From Cymodocea nodosa (lineage: Eukaryota; Streptophyta; Magnoliopsida; Alismatales; Cymodoceaceae), in the NCBI GenBank assembly GCA_036874045.1, contig CM072340.1:3549001-3613000 (forward strand): 64,000 nucleotides of DNA. The letters are read 5' to 3'. The notes under the pieces were generated by a model that saw nothing but the letters and a program-made list of their open reading frames with translations, searched no databases and was not told where the DNA came from. Position 1 is the first letter of the stretch. Every line of letters starts with the position of its first letter. The translations under genes were made by a program, and so were the position numbers. Shown piece after piece: positions 1-11,844 of this stretch.

Positions 1-1776
1 CACTGTTATATGCTTTAATGAAAGAATCTACATAATTCCAAGAAATTAGCGTTAATTTAGTACATTTATAAACTATTAGTAAATTGTAGGTTGTGAAATT
101 CTTTAGTATCTAAATTTTCTGTTATTTTGGAAAGTTATGTTTTATGTACCAGATAGTTATGTTTTAAATGCTTAAAGAATATTTTATTATTTCCTGAATT
201 ACACGTGTTGAAACTACAATGCATGACGTAAGTGGATTTTTGGTAGGTTATTTGTTAACTATTCGAAATGCATCTGAGCATCAGATAGTTAGGTTCGTAA
301 GTATCCAAAATATTTGAACTTGTTAAGTTAGAATTAAGCACGTGTTGAATTTAAATACTTTAGTATATCACGTGAGATGCACATGTATAACTCGTTAAGT
401 TAGCATAATTGTACGCATTGAGTTACTTGAATACACACTAAGGTAACACGTTAGGTTAGCAGCTTATTTCTTTAGTACACGTGTTTTATAGTTAATCAAC
501 GAAGTAAGTCCGTTGAGTTATCTGTAACTCCATGGACCATTTATTTTCTAATATGCCACTATAGCGGTTATAGAAACAGGACATTCGAAGGAAAACCACG
601 ATTGCATGTATCACGCAGGAAATCTCTCGTGGAAGGAAGAAGAAATCACCATCGTTGATATGAACGAAGGAAATCCAACCGATCATCGAAGCAGAAGCAG
701 TTACTACTAAGAAATATAAAAGAAAATGAGAAAAAACGAAGAAGAGTGTGGCTAGTGTGTGTGTAGAGGAGGAGGACTGCACTAACTGCAAGCAACGATG
801 GAAGTTCCGTGAAGTTTCACACTACGATCACCACCATGACCATAATCACCAACCATCAGAGGTCTGTGAGGATACTTTCCTGATGTTAGGTCGATTCCGA
901 GCCAAACATAGTGCTTGACAACCACTATGAGGAGTGATCGCATCACAGGAAGGGAAGCCATTTTCACCAAGCACCGACTCATATCTCAGGATATTGTAAA
1001 ACTTCTAGCCTTTGTTTTGGGTTGATGCTAGTATGTTGAAGAGGAGATCAACTTGCAATTCTGGACTCGTGATTCTATAGGGAGAGGAGATAGAATTGTA
1101 AGTGGTTAAATTTTCAATGGTGTAATTGCGTCACATGTAGTGACGAAAGTTTTTACTGTTAATAGAGATTACTTTTACATTTCACCTTTCGCCCATTTTC
1201 ATGATCATATCAAAACAAAAATGCCAAAAACAACTTATTTGTGTTTATAGTTAGTATTTAAGTGTTGTATTGTTTATTTTGTATCGTGATTAATGTTATC
1301 AATGTTAGTGTTGTGAATGTTTCATGTTTGTTTGATTTAGAAAATAGAAAATAGTTTTACAGTTTACTAGTATTGAATCATTCCTGATACTTAAAGATTT
1401 TAATGGTTATTGTTTGAAATATCTGAATGTTAGTGTTGCTGAATGATAAATATGATATTAACTAGCATTAAAGAGCTTAATTGATGTTATTTACAACCTA
1501 TGGAACCGCCCAATGGTTGGCCGAATTCCTTTGTAAATAGCAGTATTAAACTGGATAGATAGCTTCGTTGAGTTACTTCAATTCCACAAGGTTAGTTCAT
1601 TGAGTTAGCTATAACTCAACAGAGTGCTTACTGAATATATAAATTTCATTATTAAAAATGGAACAGTACACAATTCTTGCTCAATTCTCTATGGGATCGG
1701 CTTATACTTGCACACAAATACAATATACACTGTGCACTTGCAGTTAAAATACAAATTGGAATTAATATCTAATTTG
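1..1776 (-). mobile_element. LTR-A arm, copy A1 (partial)
   Basis: First of five copies of a roughly 2-kb repeat; the others are 8456-10617, 10643-11844, 33465-34903 with 37178-37340, and 37366-39455. Copy A4 runs into a primer binding site at 39456, which fixes the sense, so A1 reads on the minus strand. Its outer end lies left of base 1. Around 1685-1705 it carries, on the minus strand, a degenerate form of the block GATCCCACAGGGA seen intact at 37590; I recall similar blocks in plant Ty3 Tat/Athila LTR regions. Hairpin pairs such as TCCGTTGAGTTA (509-520) and TAACTCCATGGA (525-536) occur. The copy stops at 1776, where the SireG LTR starts. Confidence 0.75.
782..982 (-). other. Short ORF conserved in LTR-A
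   Basis: A 66-codon ORF beginning MSRCLVKMASLP, with homologues in the other LTR-A copies: minus at 9467-9649 and in 33900-34100, plus at 11587-11793 and around 38290-38585 (the last with a stop). The recurring core is VKMASLP, a stretch rich in L and V, then VWLGIDLTS and a Gly/Asp-rich tail ending WCGT. It is sense relative to LTR-A. A GTAAGT-type donor lies downstream in each copy, near 1099 in reverse context. It may be a captured host exon, a leader peptide or chance. I do not recognise it. Confidence 0.3.
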
Positions 1777-3257
1777 TGTAAACAAGTTGCTTTTGCAAGC
1801 TAAGCAACAACCTTATAAATGTTTTTAAAGGCTGAACAAAAACCTCACACAAAGCACCGACTTTGTGTACTCAAGACCCCAATCTTCAGCAAGTGAAGTA
1901 CCACACTTCACTCTCTTCACCAAGGCCCCAACCTTGTGAAGGTATACTCACAACACCCTTGTGAGTGAAGGTTTTCAAGTAAACGAGAATACAATTTAAA
2001 ACTAGGAGTCACTGACTCAAAATGAAAATGACACACAACACTAGATCAACTCCTATGAAGAATTGACATAGAAGCTCTGAGGAGATTTCTTGATGGATCT
2101 GTAGCTGTTGATCTTCTGGACTTTGTTGCAAACGAATCTTCAAAGTGTTTGTAAAATTATGGAATAAACAAATTCTCCTTTCGAGTGTTGAAAAATTCTA
2201 TGTGTGTCTCTTTCAGTTTTCTGCAAAAATCCTTTTTATTTTTCTTTCGAGATTTGCATGAGTGGAAAGAATTCTGAAATGGTCAGATGCCTTATGCAGG
2301 AATTCATTTTCGGCAACCTTCAATCATAATAAAGTTGAGATCTGCAATCAAAAGATATCTTGCCACAAAGATTATTCAATTAATAATAGTTGTAGTTTTT
2401 GTAAAAATAAAATCTTTGGAGGCTTTTAGAAAATCGGAGACTTAAACAGATAACCTGTCGAAACTCAAAATCATTTCGGATAGTTAGAACTAACTTACTT
2501 AAAGACCACTTAAGTCATGTATTAAAAATGAAACACGTGTCCTTCAGAAACCACGTTATAAAATATTAAAAAATAAACTATTCGATAGAGTGGACATGTT
2601 TTAGATACTTATAAAGATAACTCTCTGATCCTTAAGTCATTTCGGATAGTTACACAGGTAACCTTCCGAAAAGTCACTTAAGTTAGAAAATAAAAGAAAA
2701 CACAACCATTAGAAGCTTAAAACAGTTTTCGGATACTTACTGAAGATAACTCTTTGATTCTTAAGAGTTTTCGGATAGTTACATCATAACCTTTCAAAAA
2801 GTCACTTAAGTCAAGCGATGAGAGATTGACACGTGTCCTTCAGAAGAAAGTAACCGAAAATATATTAAAAACAAAGAAATAGCTAACTCTTCTGAACAAA
2901 AGCCTTAACTATCTGAAACCAAAGGGATTTTAGAGACTTACCATAAAAATCATATCCGGACATAAAAAGACTTAACTCACCGAAGATAAATACTTTTCGA
3001 ATAGTTACTGATATAATCGTTTGAAAAGCTAGGAGAGAGAGACATAACCATCTGATTTGTTCAGTGACTTATAAAATAACTCTCCAATCAAAACACTATA
3101 GACAAAATAACCTATCGAAATCTAATTTAAAAGATTTTGAGAACAAAGTAGTTAGCCAAAATTCATTTGAGTAAAAAGACGTCTAACAGATGGCACAAAT
3201 AATTAAACCACACGTTTTTCATCATCAAAATTAATTGATAAAATAAATGAACTAACA
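1777..3257 (-). mobile_element. SireG 3' LTR (minus strand)
   Basis: The boundaries are TGTAAACAAG at 1777 and CTAACA ending at 3257, so read on the minus strand the LTR begins TGTTAG and ends TTTACA, the TG...CA form. A polypurine tract adjoins the 3257 side, which makes this the 3' LTR. It interrupts LTR-A copy A1 just after ATCTAATTTG. It carries several hairpins of the CGGATAGTTA class, for example TTCGGATAGTTA (2641-2652) with TAACCTTCCGAA (2659-2670), and several CACGTG-type boxes. The 5' LTR is not in the window. Length is about 1.48 kb. Confidence 0.8.
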
Positions 3258-3312
3258 ATCTCCCCCTTTTTGATGATGACAAAATTGTAAACATATATAT
3301 TCTCCCCCTTTG
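3258..3312 (-). other. SireG polypurine tracts (two)
   Basis: On the minus strand AAAAAGGGGGAGAT abuts the LTR start, and a second purine block (AAAGGGGGAGA) lies about 40 bases upstream at 3301-3311. Multiple polypurine tracts before the 3' LTR are a known Sirevirus habit. CATCATCAAAA (3220-3230, in the LTR) and TTTTGATGATG (3268-3278) form an inverted pair across the junction. Confidence 0.8.
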
Positions 3313-3454
3313 TTAGAATTAAAAAGTGGAGATAATTAAATGAAGAATACTTGGAGATAAATAAAATGTAATTTTATTGATTCAAGAGTAAGAACAATAG
3401 GGATACATAAAAAAAATGAAAATTACATCAAAGGAAACAAAAAAAACAAACAAA

Positions 3455-5632
3455 TTAAGGTGTAGTTGACTTTTTCTGTAACAATTCTTGATTTAAGTTA
3501 TCCCTCTCTCTCAAAAGATGTTCTAAATGAGCCACTTGATCCAAAAGCATTAGATTATGCTGAAGTAGAAGCTCATTCTATTTGAAGAGAGTCTTAGAAT
3601 TGCCAACTGTTTAAAATAAAGCTGCTGGAGTTGGAGGAGGTGCTGGAGGAGGTGGAGTTTCTGCAGAAGGAGGTATAGTAGGAGGTGGATGTTCTGTAGA
3701 TGGAGAAGCTGAATTCTAAGTTGCAAATGGTTGAAAATGAGAGGGCAACTCAACCGGATCAGAAGATGACATTCTCTAAAGATCCTTAACTTGTAATACT
3801 CTTCTTTTAATGGATTTCAAAGGCTTGTCTGATAAATCAATGTATCTAGCCATCAGATGATAAATAAAATCTCCATAGTACAGAAAACTTTGTAGATGAG
3901 AAATCTGAGCAATAATAACTTTTGCCTAGTTAACCTTGATACCAGCCATCACAACATATGTTGCTTGGTAGACTTTCCTTTCCAATTCATCTGCATGACC
4001 AATCTTCTGAAATACAGAGGTAGACAGAATTATAGCAATCATCTAGGCCAAACCATTTAGATGTGCAGTTTTTACTAACTTGAATTTTCTATCAGAAGAT
4101 TTTCCAATCAATTTATTCATCTCGAATTCCTGCCACCCAAGCTCTGATGGAGAAAGAGCAATATTTATACCAGAAGATGGTATGCCAAACAAATTCTCTA
4201 AAAAATCTCCATCAATTCTTATTATTTGATTTTGGAGGTGTAGGAGACAAAAATGAGGAAAAATCTCAAGGTTGGAGTAGAAAAGGGGAATTAGGTCTTC
4301 AAAAATAGATAACCCTGATGGGGAAGAAATAAGACCTAAAAGCCCTTGATGAATTAGCAAACTATGAATCAAATCTATTCCTTTAAAATTTATAGGTCTG
4401 CTGTAAATAATCTTCATGCCTTGATATTTATTAAAAAACAAATCCCTAACTATAGAGGATTTGAAATAATATATATCTATAGGGATGTTTGAAGAAAAAT
4501 TGACTTCAACCTTTGGATCTTCATCTACAGGAGGTTTTGCAAAAGGAGGAGGAGGTTGAGGAGTAGAGACAAAACCTGAATCTTCATACAATCCTTGTAT
4601 AACCATTTCAGTGTGAGATGAAGGAATTGGATGAGATTTGACATCAGATGAAGGAGGAGGAGGTGTGAATTCTTCTCTATGTACAAGCAAAGATTGAGTA
4701 AAACTTGGATGAGAAGAAAGGGTTTTCTTTCTTCTCATAGAGTAAGTAAATGAAGTAGATGGAAGGGGAGAGGAGACAATTGTAGGCAAAATTTGACTAG
4801 TTGAGGAGATCAAATGAGAAGGACCAGGAGCAATTTGGTGTAGAATTCCAATATATAACTCAGGAATTGGAGGATATGAATGACCAGCCACATGCCTGAA
4901 ATCAATTCCCTTCTGTGGCAAAAAGAATTCAAGTTCAGCTAATGATTTCTTCTTCTCTACCAAATCAGAAAAATCATGAAGATAAGCAGGCTCTGTAGGC
5001 TCTTGAATCTTAATTCCTGGTTGCTCACTAAGTTTATGCAATAATGCTTGAGTTCTCCTCCTAACTAGAGTATCTTGTAAATGTAGGGCCATATGCAGTG
5101 CTCATTTTTCAGATGCCCTAGAATCCTCAGAAGCATTCAAAAATTGGCTAACATAAGCCTCATAAACAGATTTAAATTGAGGTTCTAAGGAGTTCACTTT
5201 GGTAGTAAATATGTCTTCATAATCCGAAGAAGAATCTTAGAAACCCTAGAATCAACACAATCTGTTTTACTACTTTGTGAAGCACGGGTAGAAATGTTCT
5301 TCAGTTTCTTATGACTAGTGGAAGTTTTGATGTATTTTCTCGAGGAATGGCTTCTTGGTTTTCAACTGTTTTCTACTTTTAGCACCAGTGGTAATAAGAC
5401 AAAATTTACGAAGAGTAGACAACTGTTTCTCCAAACATAATAACCGAGTAACTATTTCTGAAGTGCCATATACTAACTCAATATCTCTAGCCTCTTCTCC
5501 GGCAGAAATAATTTGTTGAACTTGTTCAGGAGAAAGATCCTCCATACCTATCTAGAGATCCTGTTCCATTCTGTGAATCCGCTGTTCTTGCTCTTGCAGA
5601 GAGAGGGCAAAGAAACGACTAGATGAAGCCAT
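3455..5632 (-). pseudogene. SireG ORF3 (env-position gene), degraded
   Basis: Third gene of SireG, between pol and the 3' LTR. The start is taken at 5632 (MASSSRFFALSLQEQEQ), about 90 bases after a TATA-like block; the stop is at 3455-3457. Readable parts in order: an N-terminal Glu/Gln-rich helix; a Pro/Ser-rich middle; the ORF3 core YSRPINFKGIDLI followed by IHQGLLGLIS; the FGIPSSG block; a second block with AHLNGL; a Pro-rich tail (PPPPAPPPTPAALF); and a Leu-rich, probably coiled-coil C-terminus. Several stops (for example after NGLA) and at least one frameshift near 5240-5310 break it. The core resembles the putative plant transposon protein domain. Function is unknown; this position is called env-like in sireviruses. 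Confidence 0.7.
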
Positions 5633-5721
5633 GAAGGAGGAGGCGCGAAAAAGGGATGAAGCAGACGAAGGATTTGAGAATCAGAAGGTTAAGACAGAGT
5701 GAGAAGATAACCCTCCGAAAG

Positions 5722-5935
5722 CATATATAAAAATCGAAAAGTTCCAGAGATCGGTGAGTTAGAGGCCTAACTTACTGAAAGAAAAGAATTTTCGGATAGT
5801 TACAGGATAACTGCCCGAAAAAGAAATAAGGCAGAAGACAGTAACTTGTCGAAATCTAAAAAGTTTTCAGATAGTTACAACTTAACTGTCCGAAAAACCT
5901 TTAAGACAAAAAGACTAACTCTCCGACGACTGCCA
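5722..5935 (-). promoter_or_regulatory. Putative internal promoter of SireG ORF3
   Basis: On the minus strand a TATA-like block (TTTTTATATATG, 5722-5733) lies about 90 bases before the ORF3 start. Upstream of it are hairpin pairs of the LTR type: TTTCGGATAGTTA (5790-5802) with ATAACTGCCCGAAA (5807-5820), and another around 5868-5897. The hairpin-TATA-ORF order resembles the LTRs. This is inference from layout only. Confidence 0.4.
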
Positions 5936-7119
5936 ACACCCAACCAGGTAAAGAAAATAACTCTCCCTAAAAATATGCTGACTAAAAGAGATCTTAAAAT
6001 TGAGAAAATCAGACATATCAAAAAGAATAAACTCCCCCTGAATATATGAATAAAAGAAATCAAAAATATTTTGGTTGAGGTATTTGTATTTTTATAATGT
6101 TTTTATTTTATATATTTTGTTTTTTTTGTTTTTATTTAGATTTTAATTGTTAGAGAATTACTGAATTATTCAAGGCTCCACATTAAGATAAATAACAAAT
6201 TTCACTTAGCCTAAGAACTTGATCCTATGGTTCACCTTATTAACCTTAAAGAAATTAGTTTTTATAAACTTCAATGCTAGAACTTAATGTTTTTAGAATA
6301 GAAAAATTCAGATACATTTAATATGTTCTCTCCGGCCAGTTTGAAATTTCTGTGAAGCAACCCCAAGGTATATTTTCCCTTAAACATGTCTGTTATGTAA
6401 TTAACTAAGAGAAAAAGAATATCTTTGAGAATTATGAAACTGTCAGTACTACATAGCCATAATCGGAGGTTTTTTTTATTTTTTAAACAATATTGGTGTT
6501 CGTTGCTCTTTGCAACAAACATTCCAATTTTTTTATTTATTTTGATAATGGCAATCACTTTGACAGTACTGAAAATGGGAAAGTGTAGAAAGTTAAAAAC
6601 ATTTGGACAAGTTTAGGTTAAATATCTTAAGTCTTATTACTTCCAACCACTTTTCCTTGTTTTTCACCCTTACATATTAAACACCTCTAAATTTTCTAAT
6701 CAAGAAACATGCAGTCTAGCAAATAAGCATACAATCACTGAATTAATTAAGGTAACTTGGCTATTTTTCAGATTTAGATCCCCATTCTAAGTGTCATGTG
6801 GGCATTATTCTATTTGTGGAGCAAAAGCCTTTAGTAATTTTGTTGAATTAATCTGAGTTGATTTTAATATAGATGTAAGAAATCATTGTAACTTATAAAC
6901 TCAGTAGAAAATCATCTTAAGAAGAGTGTTGGTAGAGTTTTTTTTTAAAAGAAAAATTTGAAAAAAAATAATTTGTAAATATTCTCAAGAAATAACTCAA
7001 AATAAGAATTAGATAGAAATAGATTATCAAACTAACTCAATATAATTAAAACAGATAATAGAAAATAAGATGGTAAAGTAAATATAAAAGAAATAGAAGA
7101 TAGAAGATAGTAGGTAAAG
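5936..7119 (-). other. SireG spacer between pol and ORF3
   Basis: AT-rich stretch between the end of RNase H and ORF3, with poly-A/T runs and no convincing coding region. Short open frames on both strands are low-complexity. Long spacers between pol and ORF3 also occur in SireB (44851-45806 and 55416-56925), but this one is not closely similar to them by eye. Confidence 0.5.
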
Positions 7120-8455
7120 CTAAAAATCATTTAGGCAACATATTCCTAAATCTCTTCTCAATTTGATAAATTGTTTTTCTTCAAGAGGCTTTGTAAAAAT
7201 ATCTACCAACTCATGAGTAGAAATAAAATTCAGCTCAATGTTATCCTTCATAACATTATCTCTCAAAAAATGGTGTCTTATCTCAATATGTTTTGCCCGA
7301 GAGTGCAACATAGGGTTCTTTGACAAACTTATTGCACTATTACTATCACAATTAATAGGAGTTTTTCCATATGTAATTCCATAATCTTTCATAGTTTATT
7401 TCATCCAAAGAATTTGTGTACAACATAGGGCAGCAGCAACATATTCAGCTTCAGTAGTTGATAGGGCAACACAATTCTACTTCTTACTAAACCATGAAAT
7501 TAACGAATTGCCAAACAGTTGGCAAGTTCCACTAGTACTCTTTCTATCAGATTTGCATCTAGCATAATTAGCATCACTGTATCCAATTAAATCCGAATTG
7601 CTATCTTTGAAATACATTAAACCAAAATTTGAAGTTCCTTGTAGGTATTTCATTATCCTTTTAACTGCAGATAGGTGAGATTCTTTTGGTTGAGCTTGAA
7701 AATGAGCACGGGCACAAACACTAAACATGATATTAGGTCTAGATACAGTTAAATAAAGAAGAAAACCTATCATTCCTTTATATTTAGTAATATCAACAGC
7801 TGGTCCAGATTCATCTTTATCCATTTTAATTGATGAACTCATAGGAGTGCTAAAGGACTTGTAGTTACTCATTCCAAATTTCTCTAAAAGTTGCTTTGTA
7901 TATTTCTCTTGATATACAAAAATTCCTTTTTCAACTTGTTTAATCTACAATACTAGAAAGAAAGTCAACTCACCCATTAAACTCATCTCTAACTGATTTT
8001 TCATCTGATCTGCAAACTTATTATTTAAAATCTCATTAGTTGCTCCAAAAATGATATCATCTACATAAATCTGAACAACTAACAAAGCTAGATGATTTTT
8101 CTTAAAGAATAAGGTATTGTCAACCTTACCAATAGAAAAACCATTTTCTAACAGAAAGGATTTTAGCCTATCATACCAAGCTCTCGGAGCTTGTTTCAAC
8201 CCATACAAGGCCTTCTTCAGTTTGTAAACATGCTTAGGAAAATTAGCATAAGCAAAACCAGGTGGTTGCCTAACATAAACTTCTTCTTTAATGAAACCAT
8301 TTAAAAATGCACTTTTAACATCCATTTGATATAGTTTAAAATTCATATGAGCAACAAAAGCTAGAAAAATTCTAATAGATTCTAATCTAGCTATAGGTGT
8401 AAAGGTTTCTTCAAAATCTATTCCCTCCTATTGGTTATACCCTTGGGCTACTAGT
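7120..8455 (-). pseudogene. SireG Ty1/copia RT and RNase H remnant
   Basis: The minus-strand frames read through the C-terminal half of a copia reverse transcriptase and RNase H. RT motifs are [22 protein letters not shown] and the catalytic box YVDDIIFG, a form typical of Sirevirus RTs. RNase H follows with GYSDANYA, KSTSGTCQL, STTEAEY and LHSRAKHIE. RNase H ends at 7120 with a stop. Several stops and frameshifts lie between 7390 and 7480 and around 7880-7945. The RT is cut at 8455, just upstream of LVAQGYNQ, where LTR-A copy A2 begins, so integrase, protease, gag and the 5' LTR are missing. Confidence 0.85.
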
Positions 8456-10617
8456 TGTTTAGAATGAAAAATGCATAATATTAACGGTTAAATGATGGTT
8501 AATTGCATAATATTTAGCTTATCATAGGAGAATTAGGCCATTATGTTATAATTGCATTGTTATATGCTTTAATTAAAGAATCTGCTTAATTTTGGGGAAT
8601 TAATGTTAATTTAGTACATTTCTGAACTGTCGGTAAGTTGTAGGCTGTGAAATTCTTAAGTATCTGAATTTTCTATTATTTCGGACAGTCATGTTTAATG
8701 TACCGAACAGTTATGCTTAATGTACCGAACAGTTATGTTTAAATTTCTGAACAGTTATGTTTTAAAAGAATATTTTATTATTTCCTAAAGTACACGTGTC
8801 GAAACCATAATGCATGACTTAAGTGAACTTTCGGTGAGTTATCTCTAACTATTCGAAATTGCAGTTGGGCATCGGATAGTTATATGTTTAACTCTCTGAA
8901 ATCTCCTTTTATTTATAAAATAGCTGTGGACACGTGTCATGTTCTAGGAAAGTGACTTAAGTGGATTTTCGGTGAGTTATCTGTAACTATCCGAAATGCG
9001 TCTAGGCATCGGATAGTTAGACTTGTAACTCTCCGAAATGTTTCTTTTATTATTAAACTACTGTTGACACGTGTTGTGATCTGGTAGATTTACTTAAGTT
9101 ATATATTAGTGAGTTATTTGTAACTATCTGAAATGCACCTGAGCATCGGATAGTTAAATTTATGCACGTGTTTTATAGTTAAATTAACGAAGCAAGTCCA
9201 TTGAGTTATCTGTAACTCCACGAACTATTTATTTTCTAATATGCCACTATAGCGGTTGCAGAAATAGGACAGTTGGAAGGAAAAACCACGATCGTACGTA
9301 TTGCGTAGGGAGAAGAAATCATCATCGTTGATATGAATGAAAGAAATCCAACCGACCATCCAAGTAGAAGTAGTTACCACTGAAGAAATATAAAAAAGAA
9401 GAAGAAAAAGAAGTAAGGGTGTGATCGATGGGTATGGCTAGTGTGTGCAGAGGAGGATCACCGTCGTCAATTCTCTGAAGTACCACACCAACCATCATCA
9501 CCACCACCATAATCACCAACCATCGGAGGTATGTGAGGATACTTTCCTGATGTCGGGTTAATTCTGAGCCAAACATAGTGCCTAACAACCACTGTGAGGA
9601 GTGATCGCGTCGCGGGAAGGGAAGCCATTTTCACCAAGCGCCGACTCATATCTTACAAGATTGTAAAGCTTCTAGCCTTGGCTTTGGGTTGATGCCTGTA
9701 TGCTGAAGAAGACATCATCTTGCAATTCTGGACTCGCGATTCTATAGGGAGAGGTGATAGAATTGTAAGTGATTTAATTTTCAATGGTGTAATCGCATCG
9801 CATGTAGTGACGGAAGTATTTACTGTCGATTGAGATTGCATTTCACCTTTCGCCCATTTCCATGCTCATATTAAAACAAAAATACCAAAAACAACTTATC
9901 TATGTTTGTTTTTTGTATTTGAGTGTTGTATTGTTTGTTTTGTATCGTGATTAATATTATCTTTGTTAGTGTTGTGATTGTTTTATGTTTGTTTTAGTTT
10001 TACAGTTTACTGAAATTGGTTTGTTCAAAAGACTTAAAGATTTTAATGGTTACTATTTGAATTATCTGAATGTTAGTAATGCCTAATGATAAATCTAGTG
10101 TTTACTAACATTAAAGAACTTAATGGATATTATTTACAATCTATGGAACCGCCCAATGGTTGGCTGAATTCCTCTGTAAATAGCAGTATTAAATAGAAAA
10201 GACAGGCTCGTGGAGTTAACTGAAGTCCACGAGGTTAGTCCGTTGAGTTAGCCATAACTCAATGAACATAGTCCGTTGAGTTAATTGTAACTCAATGGAG
10301 AGCTTATTGAATATATAAATTTGATTGTTAAAAACAGAACAGTTCGTAATTCTTAAGCAATTCCCTGTGGGATCGACTTGTACTTGCACACTAATACAAT
10401 AGACATTGTGCACTTGTAGTTAAAATACAAATTGGAATTAATATCTAATTTTTGTGAAAGGTTGTTTGTTTACTTCTAAAAAGGAATTCAGTGATATAGG
10501 TATAAAGATAAATTAACTAAGTAAAAACAGAATGTTCAACAATTCCAAGTTTTTCTGGTGCGTTGCTGGAGATCCAACCAAGTTTTTTGGTGTCGTGTTG
10601 GGTAACCAAACAAGTTT
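8456..10617 (-). mobile_element. LTR-A arm, copy A2 (left arm of palindrome 1)
   Basis: The most complete left arm. Its outer end matches the 3' end of A4 (39455) in reverse: TGTTTAGAATGAAAA here against TTTTCATTCTAATCA there. It joins directly to the SireG RT without the primer-site sequence seen at 39456. It carries dense hairpins: TTTCGGTGAGTTA (8967-8979) with TAACTATCCGAAA (8984-8996); TCCGTTGAGTTA (10239-10250) with TAACTCAATGAA (10255-10266); and TCCGTTGAGTTA (10272-10283) with TAACTCAATGGA (10288-10299). A relative of the short LTR-A ORF lies at 9467-9649 on the minus strand. Confidence 0.75.
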
Positions 10618-10642
10618 TATGGCGCCTGTCTGGTTACCTAGA
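10553..10642. repeat. Palindrome 1 centre with PBS-like tandem units
   Basis: Three diverged units of about 31 bases each start AAGTTTT: CTGGTGCGTTGCTGGAGA near 10557, TGGTGTCGTG near 10588, and ATGGCGCC near 10619. They resemble the Athila primer binding site complementary to tRNA-Asp. The spacer between the two arms is 25 bases (10618-10642), flanked by GGTAACC and GGTTACC. The same centre recurs at 37341-37365. Confidence 0.6.
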
Positions 10643-11844
10643 ACGACACCAGAAAAACTTGTTTGGATCTCCAGCAAAGCACCAGAAAAACTATGATTTG
10701 TTAACTTCTATTTTTACTTAGTTAATTTATCTTTATGCCTATTCTTTTTTTTTTAGAAGTAAACAAACAACCATTAATACAATTTAGATATTAATTCCAA
10801 TTTGTACTTTAATTGTAAGTGCACAGTGTCTATTGTATAAGTGTGCAAGTACAGGTCGGTCCTACAGGGAATTGCTTAAGAGTTTAGAACTGTCTATTTG
10901 TTAACAATCAAATTTATATATTCAATAAGCTCTCAGTTGAATTACAATTAACTCCATGGACAAAGTTCGTTGAGTTATAGCTCACTCAACAGACTAACCT
11001 CGTGGACTTTAGTTAACTCCACGAGCCTGCCTTTTCTATTTAATACTGCTATTTACAAAGGAATTCAGCCAACCATTGGGCGGTTCCACAGATTGTAAAT
11101 AACATCCATTAAGTTCTTTAATGTTAGTAAACACTGGATTTATCATTAGGCAATACTAACATTCAGATAATTCAAACAGTAACTATTAAAATCTTTAGTC
11201 TTTTGAACGAATCAATTTCAGTAAACTGTAAAACTAAAACAAACATAAAACAATCACAACACTAACAAAGATAATATTAATCACGATACAAAACAAACAA
11301 TACAACTCTCAAATACAAAAAACAAACACAGATAAGTTGTTTTTGGTATTTTTGTTTTGATATGAGCATGGAAATGGGCGAAAGGTGAAATGCAAAGTAA
11401 TCTCAATCGATAGTAAATACTTCCGTCACTACACATGACGCGATTACACCATAGAAAATTAAACCACTTACAATTCTATCTCCTCTCCCTATAGAATCGT
11501 GAGTCCAGAATTGCAAGATGATCTCCTCTTCAACATACAGGCATCAACCCGAAGTCAAGGTTAGAAGCTTTACAATCTCCTGAAATATGAGTCGATGCTT
11601 GATGAAAATAGCTTCCCTTCCCGCGTCGCGATCACTCCTCACAGTGCTTGTCAAGCACCATGTTTGGCTTGGAATCGACCTGACATCAAGAAAGTATTCT
11701 CACAAACCTCCGATAGTTGGTGATTGTGGTGGTGATGGTGGTGGTAACGATGGTTGGTGTGGTACTTTGGAGAATTGCCAATACTGTCTATAGAAGGCTC
11801 GGTGTTCCTCCTTTGTACACACTGGCCGTCCATCGATCACACAT
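10643..11844 (+). mobile_element. LTR-A arm, copy A-prime (right arm of palindrome 1, interrupted)
   Basis: Reverse-complement partner of A2, collinear from the centre outward: the AAGTAAACAAACAACC block, the GGTCGGTCCTACAGGGAATTG block near 10855, hairpins around 10930-11020, the short conserved ORF at 11587-11793, and CCATCGATCACAC. It is cut at 11844 where SireB's LTR begins. A4 shows what should have followed. Confidence 0.75.
11587..11793 (+). other. Short ORF conserved in LTR-A (copy in A-prime)
   Basis: 68-codon version of the ORF at 782-982, starting MSRCLMKIASLPASRSLL, with VWLGIDLTSRKYSHKPP and the Gly/Asp-rich end WCGTLENC. The copies differ by scattered substitutions and small in-frame changes in the Gly run. 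Coding status is unproven. Confidence 0.3.

Noticed and set aside
5846..6616. Short Lys-rich or Phe-rich frames in the SireG spacer
   Set aside because: Low complexity, overlapping on both strands, not conserved in other copies.
10553..10642. LTR-A sense assigned toward the palindrome centre because of PBS-like units there
   Set aside because: Those units are degenerate and tandem; the site at 39456 is a better match and is followed by element coding sequence.
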